This document shows, in pieces, positions 15,507-24,336 of a stretch of DNA of 64,000 bases. The notes beneath the pieces were generated by a model that did no database searches, was not told the origin of the DNA, and saw nothing but the letters and a program-made list of their open reading frames with translations. The position numbers were made by a program, and so were the translations under genes. Source of the stretch: Candidatus Woesearchaeota archaeon (lineage in GTDB: Archaea > Nanobdellota > Nanobdellia > Woesearchaeales > GW2011-AR4); the NCBI GenBank assembly GCA_016187465.1, contig JACPJQ010000007.1, forward strand, positions 1 to 64,000, read 5' to 3'. Position 1 is the stretch's first letter; each line of letters starts with the position of its first letter.

Positions 15507-15517
15507 CTTTAAATAAA
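15507..15517 (+). promoter_or_regulatory. TATA box of tRNA-Trp
   Basis: CTTTAAATAAA is centred about 30 bp before the tRNA 5' end at 15541, giving a predicted start a few bases upstream of the mature tRNA, as expected for archaeal tRNA promoters. Confidence 0.6.
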
Positions 15518-15540
15518 AATCATATTTCTTTTAGATTATC

Positions 15541-15678
15541 GGGGACGTCGTATAACCTGGCTATTATCTTCGGCTCCAGTCATCTGGAAAAATGAGTCTT
15601 CAAAGACGATGAAATGAAGAAACCGAAGAATTAGGGTTCGAATAATGCAAAAACATTTCGAAAGTCCCTACGTCCCCA
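15541..15678 (+). tRNA. tRNA-Trp(CCA) with two introns
   Basis: The acceptor stem GGGGACG (15541-15547) pairs with CGTCCCC (15671-15677), with discriminator A at 15678. The D-arm has GG in its loop. The anticodon stem TTCGG (15569-15573) pairs with CCGAA (15623-15627) around C-T-CCA-G, giving anticodon CCA (15576-15578). Intron 1 is 15580-15621 (42 nt) at the canonical 37/38 site and holds an internal GTCTT/AAGAC hairpin. Intron 2 is 15643-15664 (22 nt) at 59/60 in the T-loop: TTCG pairs CGAA between bulges AA|T and AG|T, with AATG/CATT beyond (one extra U). Removing both leaves a 74-nt tRNA with T-stem TAGGG/CCCTA. The first-intron junction is harder to fold by hand than the second. Confidence 0.9.
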
Positions 15679-15681
15679 TTT

Positions 15682-16317
15682 TTATCTAAACGGAGTGTAT
15701 TTAAGAAAGAATATCCCTAATTGGTTCGCTTTGTCAGAAACGTAATTTGGTATCCAACGTGGGACTTTGTTTTTATATTCAGAATATTTGTCTCCAAATC
15801 TTTTTTCTAACTGTTTTTCCTCGACTCTTGCTGCTATTTCAGTAGCTACATAAATTAGGGCAGACGCCGCCAAAGTTTTTGCTGTTGGCTTGGCAAGGAA
15901 GGCTCCTAAAGATATAGTTCTATGATTAAGATAAATTGGATGTCGGGTGATTCCATAGAATCCAGATTTTTCAAAATCTTGCAGTCCGGATTTAATTAAG
16001 CCAATTGCAACCTTGCTCAAGTTATACGTCAGATGTGTAATCCCGTATAGGGCCACCGCCTTTCCAGCAAATTCAAAGTTGGGTGAATTCCAAAACTTTT
16101 CAATGTCGCTGCTTTGTTTCACGCTTTCTACCATGGGGTATAATGAGGCAATCACGCCCAAATTCGTAATTAATGAGTATAGATCATATTTCCCAATCCT
16201 AAATTTCACATTATTTTCGTGGGATTTTTCAGTTTCCTTTCCATTAGTCGCAATTAGGTATTCAAGAGTAGGTTTCAATGGCTTTCTGCCCCTTTTTCTT
16301 CTGCTTGCCTTTCCCAT
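15682..16317 (-). CDS. ICMT/PEMT-like membrane methyltransferase
   Basis: 211 residues. A basic N-terminus (MGKASRRKRGRK) precedes several hydrophobic helices. The C-terminal half carries the isoprenylcysteine/phospholipid methyltransferase signature: GFYGITRHPIYLNHR, then EEKQLEKRFGDKYSEYKNKV and PRWIP. The Arg-His-Pro and the downstream Glu/Tyr/Arg-x-x-Pro elements bind S-adenosylmethionine in this superfamily. The substrate is unknown (a lipid or prenylated group is plausible). It converges with tRNA-Trp, leaving only 3 bp between the annotated ends. Confidence 0.8.
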   Translation of the reverse strand: MGKASRRKRGRKPLKPTLEYLIATNGKETEKSHENNVKFRIGKYDLYSLITNLGVIASLYPMVESVKQSSDIEKFWNSPNFEFAGKAVALYGITHLTYNLSKVAIGLIKSGLQDFEKSGFYGITRHPIYLNHRTISLGAFLAKPTAKTLAASALIYVATEIAARVEEKQLEKRFGDKYSEYKNKVPRWIPNYVSDKANQLGIFFLKYTPFR

Positions 16318-16440
16318 TTTTGCTCAAAATATCCTACCTTTTGCAAAAACTTTATACTTTAGCTGATATACAACGTCAAAAATCCACCAACTTTTCTAAT
16401 TTATAAAATTCTTGGATTTAGTGATAGAATTATGAAAACT

Positions 16441-18510
16441 CTATGAATAATAAGCTTCCCCTTCTAATTTTGCTTCTGTGCTTTCGTATTCGTCGTCACT
16501 CATCAACTGCCTGATTCCGAAAATCAAGCCAATGACTGCAAGCAAAACAACAACTCCTATCAAAATTGCTTCCAAAACGCCCTTTAGGCTGAGGCTGAAT
16601 GAGCTTTGCGCTGAAATAACATTTCCTTTTAGTATGATATTTTGCAAAACTTCGCCGTTGTTTTTAATTGCGATTGTGAATATCTGCTCGCCTTTTACAT
16701 CTTCTTTTGAGGAAACATAAACGTTAAGCGTCTTTGATTCTTTTGGCTCCAAAACAAATGTGTTTGATTCGCTTAGCCTTAGATTAGCCCAGTCTGCTCC
16801 GTCTAACAATAATGTGTAAGTTTCTGCATCAGGCCCCTGGTTTGTTAATGTTATTGGATAAATAACTTCACTGTCCGCAAAAACCTTTTGGTTTGCTATT
16901 GGGACCTTTATTACAAGCTTGTCATTGACTATCTGCTGGCTTTGCTCATCTCTGCCTAATATAAAAACAGGTATTTCCTTTACTTCGCTGCTGCCGCCGA
17001 ATTGTGAAGCTATCTCTGACCTTAAAGTATAAGTTCCTGTCGGAGTATCATCAAGCACCTTAAGTATAAAATCCTCCCTTACTTCTGACAGCCTGCCGCT
17101 GTTTTTTATCTGATCAACAAATTTTGTTGAGGATATCCCAAGCTCAGGGATGCTGACTTTTGCGCTTATGCCTTCAAGCGGCACAACACCGCTGTTTTTG
17201 AAAGTTAGCCTTGCAATAAGAGCTTTGCCAGCTTCTGCATTGTCCTCTGGACTCAAGGCAATGCTGCTTATGATAAACGGGAATGACTGCCTGCTTATCT
17301 TCAAGCCATAAATTTTCTCTTCTGAATTGCCTTCTGCGTCAGTAATCTTAACCTTAAGTTTGAAATTATTCTGCTCGAAACCTTCTATCAAAGGAAGCTC
17401 AAGCCTCTTCGCAACACTTTGGCCGTCAGAGATGTCAAATGTTGTTGTTGCATCTGAAACAACATCTCCGTTCTCGAAAGCCAGTACAGCGTCAACGTGG
17501 GCGTCTTCTGCGTCTTCAAGCGAAGTCAGCCTTACCCTTAAGTCAAGCTTTTTTCCAGTACTGTCTATGATAATAAAATTGTTCTCATCCTCTGCAATAA
17601 AACTGTCCTCGAGCTCAACGCTGTCTATTGATATGTCAAGTTGCCTGCCTGCTCTGCCAACTGCATTGTCATCGCGCATTCTAATGCCATAAGTTTGCTG
17701 GACTGAGTCGCCTTCTGCATTAATGATTTTTATGGCCAATTCAAATGAGCTGCTCTGCTTGAGATTGTCGAGCAATTCCAGATTTAAAGATTGCGAAGAG
17801 CTTGAGTCCTGGCTCAGGTCAAAGTTTGAAGTGGCGTCTGCAACAACATTTCCGCTGCTCAAGTCCCTTAATATTGCCTCAACATGGGAATCTTCCATAT
17901 CCTCAAGGGCTGTAAATTCAACATCAACATCAAAATCATTGCTCTCGTCAATAAAGTTTGTTCTGGACGGAGCAACTACCTGCCCATTGACTCTAACTCT
18001 GTCTATTGATACATCAAAAGCCCTTCCGGATATTGCGGATACTCTTTGCTTCGTTTTAATTTGATAGGTTTTCTGCTCGGAATTGCCCCTGACATCAATA
18101 ATCTTTATAGTCAAATCAAACTGGTCTTCTCTTTTAAGGCCGTCTGTCAATGCCAAAGACAACTGGACTAATGAATTCTGATTTTGGGCGAGATCAAAAT
18201 TTCCTGTTGCGTCTGAAACAACATCGCCAGTCTGCCTGCCCCTTAGCACAGCTTCCACATGCCCGTCATTGAGGGCCCTTACTGCTGTGAATTCAACTGC
18301 GACTGAGAATGTGTTTGAATCTGCTATGAGGTTGCTTCCAAATGTGGTGACCACATTGCTATTGACCTTAACCCGGTCTATTGATACGTCAAATCCCGAG
18401 AATGAACTGCCAGATGATATATCGGCATTAGCGTAGCCGGTAGCTAAAACTGCAAAAACCAGCAAAAATGCTGACAAAACGTAACTTTTTATATTCATTA
18501 ATCCCCCCAT
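16441..18510 (-). CDS. Secreted membrane-anchored protein with three tandem repeats
   Basis: About 685-689 residues. A signal peptide (SYVLSAFLLVFAVLATGYANA) is followed by three ~120-residue repeats. Each opens with F/L-DVSIDRV-like strands, has HVEAVLR-type middles (HVEAVLRG, HVEAILRD, HVDAVLAF) and ends NSEQKTYQIK, DSVQQTYGIR or NSEEKIYGLK. NEW3/CARDB-like domains come next (PITLTNQGPDAETYTLLLDG), then a single membrane helix (AILIGVVVLLAVIGLIFGI) and an acidic tail. Two starts are possible: ATG 18510, about 26 bp from a TATA element, or ATG 18498, preceded by GGGGGGATTA. Function is unknown but clearly cell-envelope. Confidence 0.75.
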   Translation of the reverse strand: MGGLMNIKSYVLSAFLLVFAVLATGYANADISSGSSFSGFDVSIDRVKVNSNVVTTFGSNLIADSNTFSVAVEFTAVRALNDGHVEAVLRGRQTGDVVSDATGNFDLAQNQNSLVQLSLALTDGLKREDQFDLTIKIIDVRGNSEQKTYQIKTKQRVSAISGRAFDVSIDRVRVNGQVVAPSRTNFIDESNDFDVDVEFTALEDMEDSHVEAILRDLSSGNVVADATSNFDLSQDSSSSQSLNLELLDNLKQSSSFELAIKIINAEGDSVQQTYGIRMRDDNAVGRAGRQLDISIDSVELEDSFIAEDENNFIIIDSTGKKLDLRVRLTSLEDAEDAHVDAVLAFENGDVVSDATTTFDISDGQSVAKRLELPLIEGFEQNNFKLKVKITDAEGNSEEKIYGLKISRQSFPFIISSIALSPEDNAEAGKALIARLTFKNSGVVPLEGISAKVSIPELGISSTKFVDQIKNSGRLSEVREDFILKVLDDTPTGTYTLRSEIASQFGGSSEVKEIPVFILGRDEQSQQIVNDKLVIKVPIANQKVFADSEVIYPITLTNQGPDAETYTLLLDGADWANLRLSESNTFVLEPKESKTLNVYVSSKEDVKGEQIFTIAIKNNGEVLQNIILKGNVISAQSSFSLSLKGVLEAILIGVVVLLAVIGLIFGIRQLMSDDEYESTEAKLEGEAYYS

Positions 18511-18738
18511 ATATATGATAATGCACAGCTACTTTTAAATTTTTTGTTATTTAATAGTAGTTATAATCACACTAGTTTAAAGAACTTATATTTAAATGTT
18601 TCGTTATTAAATAGTAGGTACATATTTTAAGGTATGCCTATTTTATGTTTTGATTTATTTTCTATATTGAAAGGATATATTTTCACTGGTTGTTTTTCAA
18701 AGATAGCTATATATAACTGCAGAGTTTTCCCAAAAGCC
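18511..18738. other. Divergent promoter region
   Basis: An AT-rich gap between two divergent genes. A TATA-like ATTTAAAAGTAG (minus strand, about 18530-18541) serves the surface-protein gene. CTATATATAACT (about 18706-18717) lies about 28 bp before the flavoprotein ATG at 18739. A direct repeat is visible: TTTTTTGTTATTTAATAGTA near 18540-18559 and TTTCGTTATTAAATAGTAGG near 18599-18619. Confidence 0.5.
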
Positions 18739-19830
18739 ATGATAACCATAGTTGGGGCTGGGCCTGCTGGCTCTTATCTTGCATACCTTCTTGCGAAACA
18801 AGGCAAAGAAGTGACAGTATTGGAAGAGCACAGCGTAGTCGGCAGCCCAGTACAGTGCACCGGCATTGTAACGCATTCCATTGAAAATTTCTTTAAGCTA
18901 AAGAAGGAAGTGGTAGCAAAAATTCTCAATAAAGTCATAGTTGTAAGCAAGAACAACAAAATAGAGGTTAATGTTGATGAGATTGTGGTGTGGCGCGATA
19001 AATTTGACCGGTTTGTCGCTGATATGGCCCAGAAAGAAGGAGCTGAAGTTCTGCTTAATCATCATTTTGTTGGGTTCAACGGAAGTAACTCCATAAAAGT
19101 CAAAGATAAAAAAAACAACAAAATAAAAGATGTCAAGACAGACATTGTTGTAGGGGCTGATGGCCCTTATTCAAGTGTTGCAAAAGCTGCAGGCATGAAT
19201 TCCAATTCAAAAAATTACATAGGAATGCAGGCAAAAGTTAAGCTAGGCATGGACACAACTGCATTCGAGACTTATTTCGGCAGTGGTTTTCCAAGCTTTT
19301 TCGGATGGTGCGTTCCAGAATCCGAAGATACTGCCAGGCTTGGCATAGGATGTTTTGAGAATGCCCGGTGGCATTTTTACAATTTCTTGAAAAGCAGGAC
19401 AGGCAAAAAGGACATTCTGTGCTGGGAATCCGGCTTAATACCATTGTATGATCCAAAAAAAGTGATACAAAAAGGTAATGTGTATTTGATTGGCGATGCC
19501 GCAGCCCAAGTAAAAGCAACAACAGGAGGAGGGATAATACCGTCTCTTAAGGCAGCCCAAACATTATGCGATTGTATTGTCAACAACAAGGATTATAACA
19601 AGGAGTTTAGAAGGCAATCCGGCAGAGAGCTTCTTCTTCATTTGAGGATAAGGAATGTATTGAATAAATTTTCCGACAAGGATTATGACAAGCTGCTGAA
19701 CTTAATGAGCCAAGAAAAAGTGAGGAAGATATTGAAAAAATATGACAGGGATACTCCCATACCGCTGGTAACGAATCTTTTGGTTAAGGAGCCTAGGTTT
19801 CTTTATTTCTCGAAGATGCTTTTCAATTAA
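18739..19830 (+). CDS. Geranylgeranyl reductase-family flavoprotein
   Basis: 363 residues from ATG 18739. I chose this start because the FAD-binding motif VGAGPAGSYLAYLLAK begins at residue 5 and a TATA box lies about 28 bp upstream; the frame is open back to 18634, but that extension is not family-like. Other marks are CTGIVT near the N-terminal third, VVGADGPYSSVAK (the DG motif) and IGDAAAQVKATTGGG, the second FAD motif. In archaea this family hydrogenates the geranylgeranyl chains of ether lipids. The substrate specificity is inferred from the family; a related flavin oxidoreductase is possible. Confidence 0.85.
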   Translation: MITIVGAGPAGSYLAYLLAKQGKEVTVLEEHSVVGSPVQCTGIVTHSIENFFKLKKEVVAKILNKVIVVSKNNKIEVNVDEIVVWRDKFDRFVADMAQKEGAEVLLNHHFVGFNGSNSIKVKDKKNNKIKDVKTDIVVGADGPYSSVAKAAGMNSNSKNYIGMQAKVKLGMDTTAFETYFGSGFPSFFGWCVPESEDTARLGIGCFENARWHFYNFLKSRTGKKDILCWESGLIPLYDPKKVIQKGNVYLIGDAAAQVKATTGGGIIPSLKAAQTLCDCIVNNKDYNKEFRRQSGRELLLHLRIRNVLNKFSDKDYDKLLNLMSQEKVRKILKKYDRDTPIPLVTNLLVKEPRFLYFSKMLFN

Positions 19831-19896
19831 CTATTAGGCCAAATTGTTAAGCGTGCACAGCACGGCATTATTAAAAAAATAAACAATTACGAGAGC

Positions 19897-20040
19897 GACT
19901 TTGCAATTTCTCAAGTGATAAAAGTGAACCGCTTGTGATTGCTTTAAGAAGAGACATGAGGGGCGCCCATTATTGCCGGGAAAGCGGTAGATGAGCGAGC
20001 GAGAGGCGAGCTCTCGCATGTCACTGGGTCTCTGATTGAT
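19897..20040. ncRNA. GC-rich structured intergenic region, candidate ncRNA
   Basis: The 304-bp gap 19831-20134 has no credible protein frame, but contains an island unusually rich in G and C for this genome. It can form GCGAGAG/CTCTCGC with a GCGAG loop (about 20001-20019). It can also form ACCGCTT/AAGCGGT around a GGGCGCCC palindrome, and an outer GACATG/CATGTC. In an AT-rich genome such islands usually mark stable RNA. A TATA-like ATTATTAAAAAAAT near 19865 would fit a plus-strand start near 19897. I could not match it to tRNA, SRP RNA or RNase P RNA signatures. Confidence 0.45.
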
Positions 20041-20134
20041 TAAACAAAAAAGTGTTTGCTTTCTAGGTTTACTTTTCAATTAGCAAAAGCTTTTTAAAAC
20101 ATAGTCTTTCCCTTTACAGAGGTGGTTACAGCTT

Positions 20135-23100
20135 ATGGATCCGAAAGATGACGAAGAAATTTCTATAGACTTTGGCAAGATAAAGAAATTCTTTAAAAGC
20201 GACGAAAAAGAAGAAGAGAAAAAGGAAAGGGAAAGCAAGGAAGAAGAGATAAGCATAGACTTCAGCAAGGTAAAAAGTTTCTTTAAAAGCGATAAAAGTG
20301 AAGATGTAAAGGCTGGCCACACGCATGAACAGGAACATAAACAAGAACATAAGAAAGACGATGAAATAGAATTTGACATAGGCAAAATCAAAAAATTTTT
20401 TAAATCCGGAGAGCCGGAAAGGCGAAGCGATGAAGATATAAATGTGAACTGGGGCAAGGTATTTGATTTCTTCAAAAAATACGGGCTTGTCTTTCTTGCC
20501 CTTATTCCTATAATTCTGTCGATTTACATCAGGATGCAAGCCGGATTCCTGCCGTTTGCTGATGATTGGGCTGCAAACAGCGTGATAAATAATGTAAGGT
20601 CGCAGATAAGAGCAGGCATTGACCAGCAATATCCTAATCTGCCGGATGCAAACAAGAACGCCCTTGTTGATACTGAATTCCAGAAAGTTGTGAGCCAAAA
20701 TAAACCCCAGATTGACCAGCAGATAAAGGGCACATCTGATTACATCAAGTCATTTTTTCAGGACGAGAATGGCAAAAACTACATGCCGGACATAGATCCG
20801 TACTATTGGTCCAGGTATGCGAAAAACATATTCGAGCACGGGCATCCTGGCGACATATTAAAGGACGGAAAGCCTTTTGACGACCGCCAATTGGCTCCGC
20901 TTGGAAGGTTCGTATACCCTGATATGTTCCACTCGTACTCTTGGGCTTATTTTTACAAATTTTTGCATTTTTTCATGCCTGATTTGGAATTAATGCGTTC
21001 CGGGTTTTACCTTACTATATTTATTTCAGCGTTATGTGTTTTGCTTGTATTTCTGATTGCTAGGAAGATTGCCGGCAATACTGGAGGCTTTTTCGCTGGT
21101 TTGATGATGGCTGTTAACGGCGCTTTCTTATCAAGGTCGTTGCATCCGGATAATGATATTTGGGTTATATTTTTCCCTCTGCTGATTACTTGGCTGTTTG
21201 TTGCGACTATAGAAGTTAAAGGCATTTTGAAAACTGTTCTTCTGGCTTTGCTGGCTGGTTTCTTTACAGGCGTGTTTATTTTTGCATGGAGCGGGTGGTG
21301 GTATATTTTTGATTTCCTGCTTGCAACGATTGCCATAACATTTTTGTATTTGGTTTTGTCTAACTTCTATGAAGCAAAAAAAGGCATAAAAGCATTTTTT
21401 GCAGATATAACGCTTAGGAATCTGATTATAATTGGAATTGTTTATTTTGTCTCGACGGCAGTTTTTGTGATTTTCTTTTCAGGATGGCCCACGTTCAGGA
21501 ACAGCTTTCTTGGGCCTTTAAGCTTTCCGTCGATTAAAGCGCCAGTGCAGAGCGTAAGCATATGGCCAAACGTGCTTACAACTGTTGCAGAGCTGAATGA
21601 AGGTTCAGTAAATGGAATTGTAAACTCTGTTGGCGGCTCTTTTCTTTTTTACATAAGCCTGCTTGGAATTGTGCTGTCAATGTCAAGAAAAGACGGCATA
21701 AAAAGATTTGATTTTATGTTTATTATAGGCGCTGCCGTATACTATGCTGTTCTATTCATGAAGTTTGGAAGTAATCCGGCTGTATATCAGTCAGTCAGTA
21801 TATTCAACCTGTTAGCCTTGATTATATTGCCGATTTTCGCAATGATCGTTTTTTCAATTTATAAAAAGGACTCTTCGTATGATTTCAAGCTGCCGATTTT
21901 GCTTGCACTCTGGATTATATCCACAATATTTGCAAGCATCAAGGGTATCAGGTTTACCTTGCTGTTAGCACCTGCATTTAGTGTTGCATTCGGTGTTGCA
22001 TTGGGCAAGATTTACTCTTATTCATCAAGGTTAATGGCAAAAGAGCTTAAGATTCACAAAGCAATAGGGAGCGGCATTTTGATTATTTTGTTATTGCTGG
22101 CTTATGTGAATCCAATAAGGGGCGCCATTGCCGCCGCAAGCTCCGACATACCAATTATCAATGACGCATGGTACAGTGCATTGAGCGCAATAAAACAGGA
22201 CTCAAGCGAAAGCGCAATAATAACTTCTTGGTGGGACTTTGGGCATCATTTCAAGGCGATTACTGAAAGAAGAGTCACATTTGACGGCACGACACAGACA
22301 TCTCCTGCTGCCCACTGGGTTGGAAAGCTTTTAATGACCGATAATGAAGCAGAGGCTGTCGGAATTTTAAGAATGCTGGACTGCGGGCATAGCAACGCCT
22401 ATGACGAATTGTACAAGCTAACCAAGGATGCCCATTCTTCAATAAAGATATTGGGTGATATTACTGCATTGAATAAAAAGGAGGCTGAAAAAAAGCTGAA
22501 GGGCATTAATTTTAATAATGAGCAGATTGAGAAAGTTCTTTCTTATACGCACTGCAACCCTCCTGAAGCTTATTTCATTGCGTCTGAAGACATGATCGGA
22601 AAGAGCGGCGTGTGGAGCCACTTTGGCAGCTGGAATTTTGAAAGGGCCGACATCTGGCAAAATGCCAGAAAGATGCCGCAGGAAGAGTCAGTAAACTATA
22701 TGGTTAAAAAGTTTAATTATACAAAGGAAAAAGCTGAAAATGTTTATTATGAAATCCAGTCAATCACTAGCGACAGCGAAGCAAACACATGGATTTCTCC
22801 ATGGCCGGGGTACGGAGGCACAATAGGCTGCAGCAAAAAAGACAATGACATTTATGCGTGCGGCAACGGGCTTCAGGTAAACTTAAGCAATTATGATATT
22901 TTTGGAACTGGCCAGCAGGGCATTGTAAGGCCTAAAGTGGCTGCTTTCACAACAGATTCTGGCTTGCTTAAAAAAGAGTTTGAGGGCACTACACTCGACT
23001 TTGGCGTAACATTAATCCCGCAAGGCGAGAATGACCTGATGGGTGTTTTATCAAGCAAAGAGTTGGCAGGCGGAATGTTCACCAGAATGTTTTATATGAA

Positions 23101-23314
23101 AGGCCACGGGCTTAAATATTTCAAACTGTTCAACCATCAGCGCGGATTGACCGGGACAGACATATACACTTACAAGATTGACTGGGAAGGAAAAAATGCT
23201 ACCGTCGTAGACGATTATTTAAAAAAGCAGGTTGAGGAAGAGAACATAACAAAAAGTATTGAAAGCATACCTGTAAATAATTTCACGGCTATGAACAATA
23301 CGAATATTTCTTAA
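20135..23314 (+). CDS. aglB: AglB/STT3 oligosaccharyltransferase
   Basis: 1,059 residues. It transfers a lipid-linked glycan to asparagine in N-x-S/T sequons on the outer face of the membrane. Residues ~117-680 are polytopic membrane; the metal/substrate motif DIDPYYW is near residue 220, and the catalytic-face motif WWDFG near residue 698 precedes a large soluble domain. The N-terminal ~115 residues are unusual: four copies of a short acidic-then-aromatic unit (EEISIDFGKIKKFFKS at about 7-22, then variants at 37-52, 76-91 and 99-114) joined by charged linkers, presumably cytosolic. A TATA-like CTTTTTAAAAC lies about 40 bp upstream and GAGGTGG about 14 bp before the ATG. The GT2 gene begins on the base after the stop. 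Confidence 0.95.
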   Translation: MDPKDDEEISIDFGKIKKFFKSDEKEEEKKERESKEEEISIDFSKVKSFFKSDKSEDVKAGHTHEQEHKQEHKKDDEIEFDIGKIKKFFKSGEPERRSDEDINVNWGKVFDFFKKYGLVFLALIPIILSIYIRMQAGFLPFADDWAANSVINNVRSQIRAGIDQQYPNLPDANKNALVDTEFQKVVSQNKPQIDQQIKGTSDYIKSFFQDENGKNYMPDIDPYYWSRYAKNIFEHGHPGDILKDGKPFDDRQLAPLGRFVYPDMFHSYSWAYFYKFLHFFMPDLELMRSGFYLTIFISALCVLLVFLIARKIAGNTGGFFAGLMMAVNGAFLSRSLHPDNDIWVIFFPLLITWLFVATIEVKGILKTVLLALLAGFFTGVFIFAWSGWWYIFDFLLATIAITFLYLVLSNFYEAKKGIKAFFADITLRNLIIIGIVYFVSTAVFVIFFSGWPTFRNSFLGPLSFPSIKAPVQSVSIWPNVLTTVAELNEGSVNGIVNSVGGSFLFYISLLGIVLSMSRKDGIKRFDFMFIIGAAVYYAVLFMKFGSNPAVYQSVSIFNLLALIILPIFAMIVFSIYKKDSSYDFKLPILLALWIISTIFASIKGIRFTLLLAPAFSVAFGVALGKIYSYSSRLMAKELKIHKAIGSGILIILLLLAYVNPIRGAIAAASSDIPIINDAWYSALSAIKQDSSESAIITSWWDFGHHFKAITERRVTFDGTTQTSPAAHWVGKLLMTDNEAEAVGILRMLDCGHSNAYDELYKLTKDAHSSIKILGDITALNKKEAEKKLKGINFNNEQIEKVLSYTHCNPPEAYFIASEDMIGKSGVWSHFGSWNFERADIWQNARKMPQEESVNYMVKKFNYTKEKAENVYYEIQSITSDSEANTWISPWPGYGGTIGCSKKDNDIYACGNGLQVNLSNYDIFGTGQQGIVRPKVAAFTTDSGLLKKEFEGTTLDFGVTLIPQGENDLMGVLSSKELAGGMFTRMFYMKGHGLKYFKLFNHQRGLTGTDIYTYKIDWEGKNATVVDDYLKKQVEEENITKSIESIPVNNFTAMNNTNIS

Positions 23315-23983
23315 ATGGAAATAAGCGATATATGGGCTGTAATTCCAGCCTACAATGAAGAAAAGAATATTGCAAGTATAATTAAAAAAACTAAAGCATA
23401 TATAGGCAATGTTATAGTAGTCGACGACGGCAGCAAAGACAAAACAAAAGAAGCTGCGGAAAAAACCGGCGCCATTGTTTTAAGGCATATAGTAAATCTC
23501 GGCAAAGGCTCCACCCTGAAAACAGGCTGCGATTTTGCAGCTAAAAAAGGCGCTAAATTCATGGTTGTGTTGGACGCAGACGCGCAGCATAGCCCAAGCG
23601 ATATACCCAGATTCATTGAAAAGCTGAAAAAATACGACATTGTTTTCAGCTACAGGAGGATAAGCGCGAAAATGCCGATGGTGCTTCGCTTTGGAAACTG
23701 GTTTATCTCAAATGTCGCAGGCTTATTGTACGGCGTAAGATTGAGTGACACACAATGCGGCTACAGGGCTTTCTCAAGGGAAGCCTACATGAAAATCAGA
23801 TGGAACGCGACAGATTATTCAATGGAATCTGAGATGATTTCAAGGGCCGGAAAGCAAAAATTAAAATATGTGCAGATTCCTATCCGAACAATTTACTCTG
23901 ACAGGTACAAAGGAACTACAATAATAGACGGAATAAAAATTGTCTCAAACATGGTGTGGTGGAGATTATTCAACAGCAGGTGA
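23315..23983 (+). CDS. GT2 glycosyltransferase (dolichol-phosphate sugar synthase-like)
   Basis: 222 residues. The GT-A entry VIPAYNEEKNI, VVDDGSKDKT, NLGKGSTLKTG and the DxD-type LDADAQH are all present, as in DPM1-like enzymes that load a sugar on polyprenyl phosphate. C-terminal RYKGTTIIDG and a hydrophobic end fit membrane association. It starts directly after the aglB stop (no gap), so it is cotranscribed with aglB and very probably supplies lipid-linked sugar. The specific sugar is unknown. Confidence 0.9.
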   Translation: MEISDIWAVIPAYNEEKNIASIIKKTKAYIGNVIVVDDGSKDKTKEAAEKTGAIVLRHIVNLGKGSTLKTGCDFAAKKGAKFMVVLDADAQHSPSDIPRFIEKLKKYDIVFSYRRISAKMPMVLRFGNWFISNVAGLLYGVRLSDTQCGYRAFSREAYMKIRWNATDYSMESEMISRAGKQKLKYVQIPIRTIYSDRYKGTTIIDGIKIVSNMVWWRLFNSR

Positions 23984-23992
23984 TTGTATAAA

Positions 23993-24334
23993 ATGGCAAA
24001 CATACTGGGAATTCAAATAATCGGATTTTTGTTTGGGCTGTTTATGTTATACTACTCATTCTTGAACTACAAAAGAAAGGAATTTGTAACGAAAGAATTC
24101 ATTTTTTGGGTAGTTTTGTGGATTATTTTTGTATTGGTTGCTGTGTTCCCGTCCATATTGGATCCTATAGTCAAGGGGGTCGGTTTTTTGAGGGCATTGG
24201 ATCTGCTTACCATAGTGGGATTTCTTTTTTTGATTGCGGCTATTTTCTATACATACACAATAACCAAAAAAAACCAAAAAAAGCTTGAGGCAATTGTAAG
24301 GGAAATGGCTGTGAAAAAAAGCAGGAACAGATAA
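23993..24334 (+). CDS. DUF2304 small membrane protein
   Basis: 113 residues from ATG 23993, preceded by AGGTGATT overlapping the upstream stop; a TTG at 23984 would add three residues. Three membrane helices (about 4-22, 34-55, 65-88) and a basic C-terminal helix match the DUF2304 pattern. DUF2304 genes commonly sit beside GT2 lipid-phosphate glycosyltransferases and are thought to be accessory membrane subunits. That is a contextual role, not a shown one. Confidence 0.85.
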   Translation: MANILGIQIIGFLFGLFMLYYSFLNYKRKEFVTKEFIFWVVLWIIFVLVAVFPSILDPIVKGVGFLRALDLLTIVGFLFLIAAIFYTYTITKKNQKKLEAIVREMAVKKSRNR

Positions 24335-24336
24335 GT

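Noticed and set aside
19834-20079. 81-codon minus-strand frame
   Set aside because: It covers the GC-rich structured island and has no start signal or family-like sequence; an RNA explains the region better.
23984-23992. TTG start for the DUF2304 gene
   Set aside because: The ATG at 23993 has the AGGTGATT ribosome site at the right distance and gives the family-like N-terminus.
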